Assembly (NCBI RefSeq): GCF_900105005.1
Contig: NZ_LT629748.1
Coordinates: forward strand, 1,116,001 to 1,180,000
DNA: 64,000 nt
Origin: Halopseudomonas litoralis
GTDB lineage: Bacteria; Pseudomonadota; Gammaproteobacteria; Pseudomonadales; Pseudomonadaceae
Reading direction: 5' to 3'
Both the position numbers and the translations under genes were made by a program. Shown here piece by piece: positions 19,647 through 28,716 of this stretch. The first letter of the stretch is position 1. The number at the start of each line of letters is the position of its first letter. The notes under the pieces were generated by a model that saw only the letters and a list, made by a program, of their open reading frames with translations, was not told the origin of the DNA and searched no databases.

Positions 19647-20479
19647 TGGCGTTTGTCAGTGGTGAGGGCAGCATCCGCAAGCTGCTTGGGGCGCTGGATG
19701 AACCAGTCAATTACAGTTTGCCGCTGGGCGAACAGCAGGTTCCTCTGAACGAGCTGCTGGGTCGCACCATACGGCTGCAGGCGATGGGCGAGATCCACTG
19801 CATGCATTGCGGCCGGCGTACCAAGAAGAGCTACAGCCAGGGGCATTGCTATCCCTGCATGACCAAGCTGGCCAGCTGTGATGTCTGCATTGTCAGTCCT
19901 GAACGTTGCCATTATGAACTGAATACCTGTCGCGAGCCGGCCTGGGGTGAGCAGTTCTGCATGACCGACCATATCGTTTATCTGGCCAATTCATCGGGCC
20001 TGAAGGTGGGCATCACCCGTGCGACGCAGATTCCCACGCGCTGGATAGATCAGGGCGCCAGCCAGGCGCTGCCGATTCTGCGCGTGGCGACCCGGCAGCA
20101 ATCCGGGTTGGTGGAAGATCTGCTGCGTCAGAATGTAGCCGATAAGACCAACTGGCGTGCGCTGTTGCGCGGAGAGCCCGAGCCGATCGATCTGCTGGCC
20201 GAGCGCGACCGTCTCCTCGGTGGTGCCCGTGAAGGGCTTGAGGCCTTGCAGGCGCGCTTCGGGTTGCAGGCAATTCAGCCGCTGCCGGATGCCCAGGTGC
20301 AGGATATCCGCTACCCGGTGCTGCAATACAGTGCCAAGCCGCAGTCGGCCAACCTGGGCAAGGAGCCGGTTCTGGAGGGCACCTTGCTGGGGATCAAGGG
20401 TCAATATCTGTTGCTGGATACCGCTGTCATCAATATTCGCAAATACACGTCCTACACTCTGGCTTTCAGTGTGTCCTGA
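19646..20479 (+). CDS. DUF2797 zinc-ribbon protein
   Basis: 277 residues. A cysteine-rich region at about 50-95 (HCMHCGRRTKKSYSQGHCYP followed by further CxxC pairs) suggests bound zinc. The segment VYLANSSGLKVGITRATQIP resembles the start of a GIY-YIG-like fold, which could mean nuclease ancestry. This is a weak inference and no activity is established for DUF2797. It is coupled to the preceding DUF1315 gene and ends 10 bp before pepN. Confidence 0.82.
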   Translation: MAFVSGEGSIRKLLGALDEPVNYSLPLGEQQVPLNELLGRTIRLQAMGEIHCMHCGRRTKKSYSQGHCYPCMTKLASCDVCIVSPERCHYELNTCREPAWGEQFCMTDHIVYLANSSGLKVGITRATQIPTRWIDQGASQALPILRVATRQQSGLVEDLLRQNVADKTNWRALLRGEPEPIDLLAERDRLLGGAREGLEALQARFGLQAIQPLPDAQVQDIRYPVLQYSAKPQSANLGKEPVLEGTLLGIKGQYLLLDTAVINIRKYTSYTLAFSVS

Positions 20480-20489
20480 GGAGTCCCCC

Positions 20490-23141
20490 ATGCGTACAGA
20501 ACAACCCACGACCATCCACCTCACGGACTACAAGCAGCCCGACTATCTGATCGATGAAACCCACCTTACGTTCGAGTTGTTCGAAGATCATGCGTTGGTG
20601 CACAGTCGTCTGGCGATGCGCGTCAATGCTGACGGGGAGGGTGCGCTGCCACCGTTGGTGCTGCATGGTCAGGAGCTGATGCTGCAGAGCGTCAAGCTGG
20701 ACGACCAGAGTCTGGCAGCGGATGCGTATCAGGTGGATGAAAACAGCCTGACCCTGCAGCCGGTGGCGCGCGAGTTCGAGTTGGCGATCACTACCCGGAT
20801 CGAGCCGCAGAACAATACCGCGCTGGAAGGGCTGTACAAGTCCGGTGGCATGTTCTGTACCCAGTGCGAGGCCGAGGGCTTTCGCAAGATCACCTATTAT
20901 CTGGACCGTCCGGATGTCATGAGTCGTTTCACCACCACGGTGATGGCGAAGCGTGACGCCTATCCGGTGCTGTTGTCCAACGGCAACCTGATCACCAGCG
21001 GCGAGCATGAGGGTGGTCGGCACTGGGCGACCTGGGAAGATCCTTTCCCCAAGCCGGCCTACCTGTTCGCCCTGGTAGCCGGCGATCTGTATCGCATCGA
21101 TGACAGCTTCACCACCATGAGCGGGCGCGAGGTTGAGCTGCGCATCTATGTCGAGCCGGAAAACCGCGAGCAGTGCGGTCATGCCATGGACAGCCTCAAG
21201 CGCTCCATGCGCTGGGATGAGGACGTCTATGGCCGTGAATACGATCTGGATATCTTCATGATCGTTGCGGTGAACGACTTCAATATGGGCGCCATGGAAA
21301 ACAAGGGGTTGAACATCTTCAACTCCAGTTGCGTACTGGCTCACCCGGATACCGCCACCGACGCGGCTTTTCAGCGGGTGGAGGCGGTGGTCGCCCATGA
21401 GTACTTTCACAACTGGTCGGGTAACCGCGTTACCTGTCGCGATTGGTTCCAGTTATCGCTGAAGGAAGGTTTCACGGTATTCCGTGATGCCGAGTTCAAT
21501 GCCGACATGAATTCGCGTACGGTCAAGCGCATCGAAGACGTGACCTTTCTGCGGGCCAATCAGTTTGCCGAAGATGCCGGTCCCATGGCCCACCCGGTGC
21601 GGCCTGATTCCTTCATTGAAATCTCCAACTTCTACACCCTGACCATCTACGAGAAGGGCGCTGAGGTTGTGCGCATGCTGCATACCCTGTTGGGCGCCGA
21701 ACGTTTTCGCAAGGGTACTGATCTGTACTTCGATCGCCACGACGGCCAGGCGGTGACCTGTGACGACTTCATCGCTGCGCTGGAAGACGCCAACGGCGTC
21801 GATTTTACCCAGTTCAAGCGCTGGTACAGCCAGGCCGGCACACCGGTGCTGCAGATCGACAGCCGCTATGATGCGGCCACCTCGACCTTCCAGTTATTGT
21901 GTCGGCAGAGCTGTCCAGCAACCCCCGGGCAGCCGGAAAAACAGCCCTTCGTGATCCCGATGCGCATGGCGTTGCTGGATGGCGAAGGTCGGGAAATGCC
22001 GCTGCAACTGGCCGGTGAAGACCAAGGCAGAGGCACCGAAACCGTGTTGGCGGTTACCGAGGCCGAACAGCTGTTCGTCTTTGAAAACGTAACCGAAGAG
22101 CCGTTGCCATCGCTGCTGCGCGAGTTCTCGGCGCCGGTGAAGCTGGTCTATCCCTATTCGCGGGACGATCGAGTGTTCCTGGCGATGCACGATCCGGACG
22201 GCTTCAACCGCTGGGAGGCGGCACAATCCCTGGCCGTGGATGTGCTGCAGGGGTTGATCCAGATCCATCAGGCAGGTCGGCCGCTGCTGTTGGATCAACG
22301 CTTGTTGGAAGTTCACCGTGCGGTATTGGAAGACACTGCGCTGGACGCTGCCATGGTGGCCGAGATTCTGCGTCTGCCATCTGAAGCCTATTTGATCGAG
22401 CTGGCTGAGGTGGCTGATGTCGACGCCATCCACCATGTGCGTGAGTGGGTGCGCAGGGAATTGGCGACGGGGTTGACCGAGGTCATGTGGACACGCTTCC
22501 GCCAGTTGGGAGACGACGGCAGTAGTTACAGCGCCGATGCCGAGTCCATGGCGCGGCGCAGTCTACGCAATACACTGCTCGGTTACCTGATGTTGACTGA
22601 ATCGTCCGAGTCGCTCTCTGCATGTGTGCAGCAGTTTGTCGAAGCCGGCAACATGACCGACCGTCAGGCCGCGCTGGTGGCGCTGGTCAATTCGCCCCAT
22701 GAACAGCAGAAGCAGGCAGCGCTGGACGAGTTCGCCCAGCGCTGGAGCGATTACCCGCTGGTCATGGATCAATGGTTCGGCATCCAGGCGAGCAGTCCGT
22801 TGCCGGGTGGCCTGGAACGCGTGCAGGCTCTGATGTCGCATGCGGCATTCAATATCCGCAACCCGAACAAGGTGCGGGCGGTCATTGGTGCCTTTGCCAA
22901 TCAGAATCTGGCCAACTTCCATCGTGCAGATGGGGAGGGTTACCGCTTCGTGGCGGACCAGATCATCGAGCTGAACCGCCTCAACCCGCAGATTGCCTCG
23001 CGAATGCTTACGCCGCTCACCCGCTGGCGCAAGTTTGATGCGTCGCGCCAGGCGTTGATGAAGGCCGAGCTGACGCGCATTCTGGCATGTGAAGACCTGT
23101 CCGCTGATGTGTATGAGGTGGTGAGCAAGTCGTTGGCCTGA
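20490..23141 (+). CDS. pepN: Aminopeptidase N
   Basis: 883 residues, started at ATG 20490 behind gagg/gagtcc; the open frame extends further upstream but only through the previous gene. This M1 zinc metallopeptidase shows the substrate motif FNMGAMENKGLNIF, the zinc site VVAHEYFHNW (HExxH, with the third ligand in LKEGFTVFRD) and a long alpha-helical C-terminal domain. It trims N-terminal residues from peptides in the cytoplasm. The length matches the E. coli enzyme (about 870 residues). Confidence 0.97.
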   Translation: MRTEQPTTIHLTDYKQPDYLIDETHLTFELFEDHALVHSRLAMRVNADGEGALPPLVLHGQELMLQSVKLDDQSLAADAYQVDENSLTLQPVAREFELAITTRIEPQNNTALEGLYKSGGMFCTQCEAEGFRKITYYLDRPDVMSRFTTTVMAKRDAYPVLLSNGNLITSGEHEGGRHWATWEDPFPKPAYLFALVAGDLYRIDDSFTTMSGREVELRIYVEPENREQCGHAMDSLKRSMRWDEDVYGREYDLDIFMIVAVNDFNMGAMENKGLNIFNSSCVLAHPDTATDAAFQRVEAVVAHEYFHNWSGNRVTCRDWFQLSLKEGFTVFRDAEFNADMNSRTVKRIEDVTFLRANQFAEDAGPMAHPVRPDSFIEISNFYTLTIYEKGAEVVRMLHTLLGAERFRKGTDLYFDRHDGQAVTCDDFIAALEDANGVDFTQFKRWYSQAGTPVLQIDSRYDAATSTFQLLCRQSCPATPGQPEKQPFVIPMRMALLDGEGREMPLQLAGEDQGRGTETVLAVTEAEQLFVFENVTEEPLPSLLREFSAPVKLVYPYSRDDRVFLAMHDPDGFNRWEAAQSLAVDVLQGLIQIHQAGRPLLLDQRLLEVHRAVLEDTALDAAMVAEILRLPSEAYLIELAEVADVDAIHHVREWVRRELATGLTEVMWTRFRQLGDDGSSYSADAESMARRSLRNTLLGYLMLTESSESLSACVQQFVEAGNMTDRQAALVALVNSPHEQQKQAALDEFAQRWSDYPLVMDQWFGIQASSPLPGGLERVQALMSHAAFNIRNPNKVRAVIGAFANQNLANFHRADGEGYRFVADQIIELNRLNPQIASRMLTPLTRWRKFDASRQALMKAELTRILACEDLSADVYEVVSKSLA

Positions 23142-23146
23142 TGCTG

Positions 23147-23196
23147 ATTCTGCTGCACGACGAATGGCCGGCTGGCTGTTCGATGTGCAGCAGAAT
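23147..23196 (+). terminator. Long hairpin directly after pepN
   Basis: The arms attctgctgcac and gtgcagcagaat are perfectly complementary over 12 bp. They enclose 26 nt that can pair further (cgaa / ttcg). The hairpin starts five bases after the pepN stop. No T run follows, so it may end the transcript with Rho or protect its 3' end. Confidence 0.5.
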
Positions 23197-23667
23197 GAGA
23201 CAAAGCCATGTTTTGTAGGTTATGGTGTCCTGATTACAAAAGATTACCGAGCAGGCATTGGTGAAGTGCCTGATTCGCCCTAATATAAATCACCCGACGA
23301 TCCAGGGTGGCCAATAACAAAAGGGGTCTTGAATGCGTAATTTCCTGATGGATCAGGTTTGCGCGCTGTCTTGCGACAGTAATCCAGTCCGTTCCGGGGA
23401 AGCCAGTCTTCTTTCCTGTATTTGTTCATTCTGCGTCGTCCGATCGAATGCCGTGCATTCGGCCGCAGTGGTGCCATCCTGTATGACATTTCCGAAGAAA
23501 ATACCGGTTATGGCGTCGATCTGCAGAGATCGATCCAGTCGCGCCATATCACCGACATGATTAACAAAAGATAACCAAGGTCAGTTGGCAGCGCTTGTCA
23601 AACCCCGATAGTATGCGGGAGACATGCCAATCGGCAGAGTGATCTATAAGAACAAAGGGGAAGGACT
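23197..23667. other. 470-bp stretch without a recognisable gene
   Basis: No frame here has a start, a ribosome site and a recognisable product together. The best is a 75-codon frame at 23333-23560 (ATG, weak aaaggggt upstream) with poor composition. A second frame at 23383-23571 is open for about 60 codons without an ATG and reads like protein (RRPIECRAFGRSGAILYDIS, ending DMINKR), so it may be a gene remnant. The promoter for the gene at 23668 must also lie here. Confidence 0.4.
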
Positions 23668-24831
23668 ATGCACGAGCCAAATTCCTGGCGCGTTTCATCC
23701 TTTAGCCAGGCTGGTGCAGAACAGCCGGATAAAGGAATCACCACAGCACTGTCACGCAGGATCGTCATGGCGCTGGGTCTATCCGGCGCCTTGCTCGGCA
23801 GCGCCTCACTCGCTATGGCACAGGATATTGCCGGCGAGGATCTCAAGCCGGCGATCATTTCACTCAAATCCAGCAAGTCGCTGCTGCTTGATATCGAGCA
23901 CGCAGGTGAGCGCCTGGTTGCTGTCGGTGCGCGTGGCCACATTGTCTATTCCGATGATCAGGGTGACAGCTGGCTGCAGGCTCCGGCCCCGACTCGCCAG
24001 CTCCTCACTGCGGTGGACTTCGTCGACGAGCGTAACGGCTGGGCAGTAGGTCACGACTCACTGGTTCTGCACAGCACCGATGGTGGTGAAAGTTGGACGG
24101 TGCAATACCGTGACCCGGAAATCGACGCGCCGGACGAGGGTTTTGGCTTCCTTGAAAAACCGCTTATGGATGTCTGGTTCCGCAACCGTCAGACCGGCTT
24201 TGCGGTCGGCGCCTATGGTATTTTCCTGCGTACCGACGATGGTGGCGAGACCTGGGAAGATGTTTCCTTTGATATCGACAATCCCGACGGCTTCCACTAC
24301 AACGCGCTGACTGTCGTCCAGGATAGTGGTCTGTTCCTGGTAGGCGAGATGGGCACCATGTATCGTTCCGCCGATTTCGGGGATACCTGGGAAACCCTGA
24401 CCGAGATGCCCTATGACGGTTCCTGGTTCGGCGTTTCCGGTACCGGTGAAGCGGGTGGCATATTGGCCTGGGGGTTGCGCGGCAACATGTACCGCTCCAG
24501 CGATTTTGGTGATAGCTGGGAGCGGGTCGAACTGATGACGCCCAACAATGGCCCTCTGGAAGGCACTCTGGCCGGTGGTCAGCTGGCCGCCGATGGTCGC
24601 CTGGTCGTGGTAGGGGTGGGCGGCGTGGTTGCCACCAGTGACGACGGCGGACGCAGCTTTGATGTGACTGTGCGCCCGGATCGGGTTGCTCTGGCGAGTG
24701 CTACCGGTTTGTCGGACGGGGGCATTCTGCTGGTTGGTCAGCGGGGGGTGGTAAAAGCTGATGAACAGGGGCTGTCGGCCGCTGGAAGCACCGCCCTTAC
24801 CTTGCCGGAACCGGCCGATACCGAAGAATAA
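23668..24831 (+). CDS. YCF48/BNR-repeat exported protein
   Basis: 387 residues with an excellent ribosome site (ggggaagg). A twin-arginine-less Sec signal lies late, at about residues 30-52 (LSRRIVMALGLSGALLGSA), after a polar 30-residue lead. The mature protein is a beta-propeller of YCF48/sialidase-like repeats with Asp-box motifs such as SDDQGDSW, STDGGESW and RTDDGGETWE. YCF48 proteins are assembly factors in photosynthetic organisms. In Pseudomonas they usually accompany an RND exporter, as here, and a role in its function or in outer-membrane lipid traffic is only inferred. Confidence 0.85.
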   Translation: MHEPNSWRVSSFSQAGAEQPDKGITTALSRRIVMALGLSGALLGSASLAMAQDIAGEDLKPAIISLKSSKSLLLDIEHAGERLVAVGARGHIVYSDDQGDSWLQAPAPTRQLLTAVDFVDERNGWAVGHDSLVLHSTDGGESWTVQYRDPEIDAPDEGFGFLEKPLMDVWFRNRQTGFAVGAYGIFLRTDDGGETWEDVSFDIDNPDGFHYNALTVVQDSGLFLVGEMGTMYRSADFGDTWETLTEMPYDGSWFGVSGTGEAGGILAWGLRGNMYRSSDFGDSWERVELMTPNNGPLEGTLAGGQLAADGRLVVVGVGGVVATSDDGGRSFDVTVRPDRVALASATGLSDGGILLVGQRGVVKADEQGLSAAGSTALTLPEPADTEE

Positions 24832-24888
24832 AACGCATAATTCAATCGACGATTTCTTACAAGAAGAATTAAAGCCAGGAGAATCTGG

Positions 24889-27240
24889 ATGTCCAGACAC
24901 CATCAGGAGACCGCTCCACTTGTGGAACGGGTCATTTTCAATAACCGACTGATCATGTTGCTGATCTTTGCTGCGCTGACCGTGTTCTTCGGTTTTCAGG
25001 CAGCGCAGGTCCGCCCAGTCACCAGCTTTGAGAAGATGATTCCTCTCGAGCATCCCTACATCATCAACATGCTCGAACATCAGAGCGACATGGGCAATCT
25101 GGGTAACTCCATCCGTATCGCAGTGGCGATCAAAGATGGTGATATCTTCTCTACCGAGTACATGGAAACGCTCAAGCGTATCAATGACGAGGTATTCTTC
25201 CTGCCCGGCGTAGACCGTGCCAACCTGCGTTCATTGTGGACGCCGAACGTGCGCTGGACCGAAGTGACCGAGTACGGTTTCGACGGTGGGCCGGTAGCCA
25301 GCCGCCCAGCCTACCTGAGCGCGGAAGATCTTGACGAACTGCGTACCAATATCCTCAAGTCCGGTGAGATCGGTCGATTGGTGGCGAATAACTTCAAATC
25401 CACCATCATCGATGTGCCGCTGCAGGGCTCCTATCCCAATCCGGAAAACCAGGCCGAGCAGATCAAGCTGGACTATGGCGAGTTCTCTCGCCTGCTGGAA
25501 GAGAAAATCCGCAGCGAGTTCCAGGACGAAAACCCCAATATCAGTATTCATATTGTCGGCTTTGCCAAGAAGGTCGGTGACCTGATCGACGGCATCATGA
25601 AGGTGGTGATGTTTTTCGGCGCTGCGCTGTTGATCACCTTCGTGCTGCTGCTGATCTTCACCCGCTGTCTGAAGAGCTCGCTTACCACCCTGGTATGTTC
25701 GGTCATTGCGGTGATCTGGCAGCTCGGTTTGCTGCATACCCTGGGTTTTGGTCTGGACCCCTATTCGATTCTGGTGCCGTTCCTGGTGTTCGCCATCGGT
25801 ATCTCCCACGGGGTGCAGATCATCAACGCCATGGCAATCGAATATGCCGGGGCGGATGATGCCTATACCGCGGCCCGTCGCGCCTTCCGTTCGCTCTACG
25901 TTCCAGGGATTGTGGCACTGGTGTCGGACGGTGTCGGCTTCGTGACTTTGCTGTTGATCGAGATCGAAGTCATTCGTGAGTTGGGTATTGCCGCGTCCGT
26001 CGGTGTGGCTGTGATCATTCTGACCAACCTGATGCTTCTGCCGATCCTGATGTCCTTCATCGGTATCAGCAAGCGTGCGGTAGAGCGCAATCGGGATCTG
26101 GCTTCACGTCCGCAGAAATTGTGGCAGTTCATCTCCGGTTTTGCCCATCCTGCGGTTGCACCGATCTCCGTGGTGCTGGCGATTCTGGCTTTCGGCTTCG
26201 GTATCTATTACGGCAAGAATGTCGAGATCGGTGATCTGGACCCGGGTGCGCCGGAGTTGCGTGCGGATTCGCGCTACAACCTGGATAACGAGTTCATCAT
26301 CAGCAACTACTCGACCAGCTCCGATGTATTGGTGGTCATGGTCAGCACGCCGCCGGAAATGTGCTCGGCCTACGAAACCATGGAAGCCATCGACCAACTG
26401 GAGTGGCGCATGAGCAACCTGGCGGGCGTGCAATCCGCTGTGTCGCTGGTGACTGTGGCCAAGCAGGTAATCATGGGCAACAACGAGGGCAGCCTGAAAT
26501 GGCAGGCGCTGTCGCGGAACCAGGACAACCTGAATACGGCGATCAGCCGGGCGCCGGATGGCATGTTCAACGCCAGTTGCTCGCTTGCTCCGGTGATGAT
26601 CTTCCTCAACGACCACAAGGCCGACACCCTGAGCCGGGCGACTGCGGCGGTTGAAGAGTTTGCCGAGGAATACAACACCGACAACATCACCTTCAAGCTG
26701 GCTGCCGGTAATGCCGGGATTGAAGCTGCGACCAACGTGGTGATCGAGAAGTCCCAGCTGAAGATGCTGCTGACCGTGTATGCGGTGGTTATCCTGATGT
26801 GTCTGATAACCTTCCGCTCGATCCGTGCGGTGCTCTGTATCATCATCCCGCTGGCCTTGACCTCGGTATTGGCCAACGCACTGATGGCCTTCCTCGGCAT
26901 TGGCGTGAAGGTGGCAACCTTGCCGGTTATCGCTTTGGGTGTGGGTATCGGGGTCGACTACGGGATCTATATCTACAGCCGACTGGAGACCTACCTGCGT
27001 CAGGGCATGCCACTGCAGGAAGCCTACTATGAAACCCTGAAGACGACGGGCAAGGCAGTGACCTTCACTGGCTTCACCCTGGCCATCGGGGTGGCAACCT
27101 GGATCTTCTCGGCGATCAAGTTCCAGGCTGATATGGGTATTCTGTTGACCTTCATGTTCCTGTGGAACATGTTCGGTGCCCTCTGGCTGTTGCCAGCCCT
27201 GGCGCGCTTCCTGCTGCGCCCGGAGAAAATGCGCAGCTGA
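24889..27240 (+). CDS. RND-superfamily (MMPL-type) exporter
   Basis: 783 residues with a good ribosome site (ccaggagaa). Twelve predicted membrane helices are arranged as one plus five, then one plus five, each first helix being followed by a large periplasmic loop (about 40-230 and 440-620). Typical RND/MMPL residues occur in FLVFAIGISHGVQIINAMA and in LGVGIGVDYGIYIYSRLETY. No membrane-fusion protein or outer-membrane channel is encoded nearby, so it is not a standard drug pump. The 57-bp gap to the YCF48-like gene suggests one operon. Substrate unknown; lipids or hydrophobic compounds are likely. Confidence 0.88.
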   Translation: MSRHHQETAPLVERVIFNNRLIMLLIFAALTVFFGFQAAQVRPVTSFEKMIPLEHPYIINMLEHQSDMGNLGNSIRIAVAIKDGDIFSTEYMETLKRINDEVFFLPGVDRANLRSLWTPNVRWTEVTEYGFDGGPVASRPAYLSAEDLDELRTNILKSGEIGRLVANNFKSTIIDVPLQGSYPNPENQAEQIKLDYGEFSRLLEEKIRSEFQDENPNISIHIVGFAKKVGDLIDGIMKVVMFFGAALLITFVLLLIFTRCLKSSLTTLVCSVIAVIWQLGLLHTLGFGLDPYSILVPFLVFAIGISHGVQIINAMAIEYAGADDAYTAARRAFRSLYVPGIVALVSDGVGFVTLLLIEIEVIRELGIAASVGVAVIILTNLMLLPILMSFIGISKRAVERNRDLASRPQKLWQFISGFAHPAVAPISVVLAILAFGFGIYYGKNVEIGDLDPGAPELRADSRYNLDNEFIISNYSTSSDVLVVMVSTPPEMCSAYETMEAIDQLEWRMSNLAGVQSAVSLVTVAKQVIMGNNEGSLKWQALSRNQDNLNTAISRAPDGMFNASCSLAPVMIFLNDHKADTLSRATAAVEEFAEEYNTDNITFKLAAGNAGIEAATNVVIEKSQLKMLLTVYAVVILMCLITFRSIRAVLCIIIPLALTSVLANALMAFLGIGVKVATLPVIALGVGIGVDYGIYIYSRLETYLRQGMPLQEAYYETLKTTGKAVTFTGFTLAIGVATWIFSAIKFQADMGILLTFMFLWNMFGALWLLPALARFLLRPEKMRS

Positions 27241-27257
27241 AGGCTGTAACGCAAGAC

Positions 27258-27293
27258 CAAAGGCCGCCCGGGAAACCGCGCGGCCTTTTTGGT
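27258..27293 (+). terminator. Rho-independent terminator after the RND exporter gene
   Basis: The stem aaaggccgc / gcggccttt, with a loop of about 12 nt, is followed by a T run (tttttgg). It lies 18 bp after the stop codon. Confidence 0.85.
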
Positions 27294-27331
27294 TTGAGGG
27301 GGAGGGGTAGACGTCTGCACGGCGGTGGGAT

Positions 27332-27378
27332 GGGACGCGGAGCGTCCCGACAGGCATTCCCACGCTGGAGCGTGGGAG
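27332..27378. repeat. REP-type hairpin pair at the 3' flank of IS110 copy 2
   Basis: gggacgcggagcgtccc (27332-27348) is followed by tcccacgctggagcgtggga (27358-27377). The second palindrome runs directly into the IS end (attctatggttc). The same pair flanks IS copy 3. Confidence 0.8.
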
Positions 27379-27406
27379 ATTCTATGGTTCATGCCAACCC
27401 CTTTTA

Positions 27407-28345
27407 TCAGGTTTTGGGCCGATAAACCGTTTGATTCTGCATCAAGGCAAAGGCAATGCGCGCCAACTTTCTTGCCAGCTTGATCAGCGCCTGGATGGGC
27501 TTGAGTCCCTGTGATAGATAGGTCTCGTATAACGCCTTCCAGGCAGCGGTTTTACGGGCAGCCATAGCCGCGTTGTAGAGCAGGCGGCGTAATTCCGGGT
27601 CGCCTTTCTTGGTGAGTTTTCGTCGGCCTGCCTGCTTGCCAGAGTCTCGGACTTTGACATCCATCCCCAGGTAAGCGATGAAGGCGTCACTGCTCTTGAA
27701 GCGACCTCGGTGGAAGGTGTTGGCGAGTGCCATTGAGCTCAGCTCGCCAATGCCTTCGATGTCCATGCAGCGTTTTGCATCTGCGTCCCAGCCTACGTCT
27801 GCCAAGGCCTGCTTCAGGCGCTGGGTAATCAGCAGCTCAACGCGACGGATATGGGTATCCAGCTGTTTGCTCGCCTGCTTCAACTCAGGTACATCCTGCA
27901 AGCTCTGGCTCAACGCTACTCGGGTATGAACCAGCGAGGCTCGACGGCGCATCAGGCTTTGGATGCGGTAAAACGCATCATGGGCAGGGATCCAAGGCTT
28001 GAGCTCCTCAAGCTCGTTGCTCAAATAACGCAGGGTCAGTCTGGCATCAGACGGGTCGGTCTTGGCCCGGGTACCTACCCCATCGCGGTAACGGCTGAGC
28101 CGATAACCATCCAGTAAGTAGAGCGGGTGTGCTGCTGCATGAGCCAGCGTGGCCAGTTGCCGATGATAAATTCCGGTGGCTTCCAGCGCGATCCTTGAGC
28201 CCTGCGGCAACGACTTCAACCAGCGCTTAATAGCGCTGGGGGAGTTGTTGATCGTGTCGATCTGAGGGGCGTCACTGCGAGCGATCACCAGCTCCGCCTT
28301 GCTGACATCGATACCCACCAGGATAGATTCAACAGATTTTGTCAT
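27407..28345 (-). CDS. IS110-family transposase
   Basis: 312 residues. The N-terminal DEDD (RuvC-like) domain shows ILVGIDVSKAELVIA (first Asp), GSRIALEATGIYH (Glu) and TDPSDARLTLRYL (last Asp residues). The C-terminal Transposase_20 domain begins MDIEGIGELSSM, with the segment DSGKQAGRRKLTKKGDPELR holding the likely catalytic serine. The frame is intact, so the element may be active. Copy 3 differs by one residue (Thr here, Ile there, in DARLxLRYL). The ribosome site ggagga lies before the ATG. Confidence 0.96.
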   Translation of the reverse strand: MTKSVESILVGIDVSKAELVIARSDAPQIDTINNSPSAIKRWLKSLPQGSRIALEATGIYHRQLATLAHAAAHPLYLLDGYRLSRYRDGVGTRAKTDPSDARLTLRYLSNELEELKPWIPAHDAFYRIQSLMRRRASLVHTRVALSQSLQDVPELKQASKQLDTHIRRVELLITQRLKQALADVGWDADAKRCMDIEGIGELSSMALANTFHRGRFKSSDAFIAYLGMDVKVRDSGKQAGRRKLTKKGDPELRRLLYNAAMAARKTAAWKALYETYLSQGLKPIQALIKLARKLARIAFALMQNQTVYRPKT

Positions 28346-28576
28346 GGCGCGTCCTCCAAGCTAAAGTAGTCTTTGACTTGTCAGGGCTCACCAGACGCTG
28401 GCTTGCGACGTATCGTCGGTCTGAGCGGCTTGGCTCTGCCGATGGATTCTCTATTGGCGTTTATGGTGAGGGTGGGGCGAAATCTCCCACAGTCCGTGCC
28501 GAAAGGCCGGAAAACGATTGAGCCCCTCCACCCTGACAGGTCCATTTTGGACCTGCAGATGAACCATACAAACGAT
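28346..28576 (-). ncRNA. Candidate bridge RNA region of IS110 copy 2
   Basis: This 231-bp non-coding 5' end is where IS110-group elements encode the bridge RNA that pairs with target and donor DNA. It contains a perfect stem caggtcc / ggacctg (28537-28555). Read with the transposase, it contains gtgggagatt (complement of 28481-28490), a 10-base match to the IS-REP junction seen at all three copies (gcgtgggagattctatgg). Transcription, ends and the loop assignment are inferred. The same sequence is at 45688-45918. Confidence 0.55.
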
Positions 28577-28658
28577 CGAAGTGGCGGGCAGGCGGTGGGT
28601 TATCAGGGCGCGCGGCTTTTCTAACTTGGGGTGGCAGCTGGATGTGGAGTTAGCCGAT

Positions 28659-28683
28659 GGCTCCCATGCTCTGCGTGGGAGCC
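28659..28683. repeat. Degenerate REP-type hairpin
   Basis: ggctcccatgct / ctgcgtgggagcc is an imperfect version of the tcccacgc palindromes elsewhere in the window. It lies between IS copy 2 and the batD end. Confidence 0.6.
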
Positions 28684-28716
28684 CGCGCCGCAGATGTTCT
28701 GCGTCCGGGTTGGCTC

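Larger units (their letters stand above)
27379..28576 (-). mobile_element. IS110-family insertion sequence, copy 2 (complete)
   Basis: 1198 bp by comparison with copy 3; the two differ at one base that I could find (28035 against 45377). The subterminal inverted repeats tatggttcat (27383-27392) and atgaaccata (28559-28568) match perfectly. The 312-codon transposase leaves about 28 bp at its 3' side and 231 bp of non-coding DNA at its 5' side. The 3' side abuts a REP palindrome; the 5' side abuts unrelated sequence. No target-site duplication is visible, as expected for the family. It sits between the RND terminator and the Bat operon, interrupting no gene. Confidence 0.93.

Noticed and set aside
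23333..23560. 75-codon ORF in the pepN-YCF48 gap
   Set aside because: Weak ribosome site, odd Cys/Ser composition and no recognisable family; treated as non-coding.
26104..27363. 419-codon open frame on the minus strand
   Set aside because: It lies opposite the RND exporter gene, with no recognisable domain and His/Gln-rich composition.
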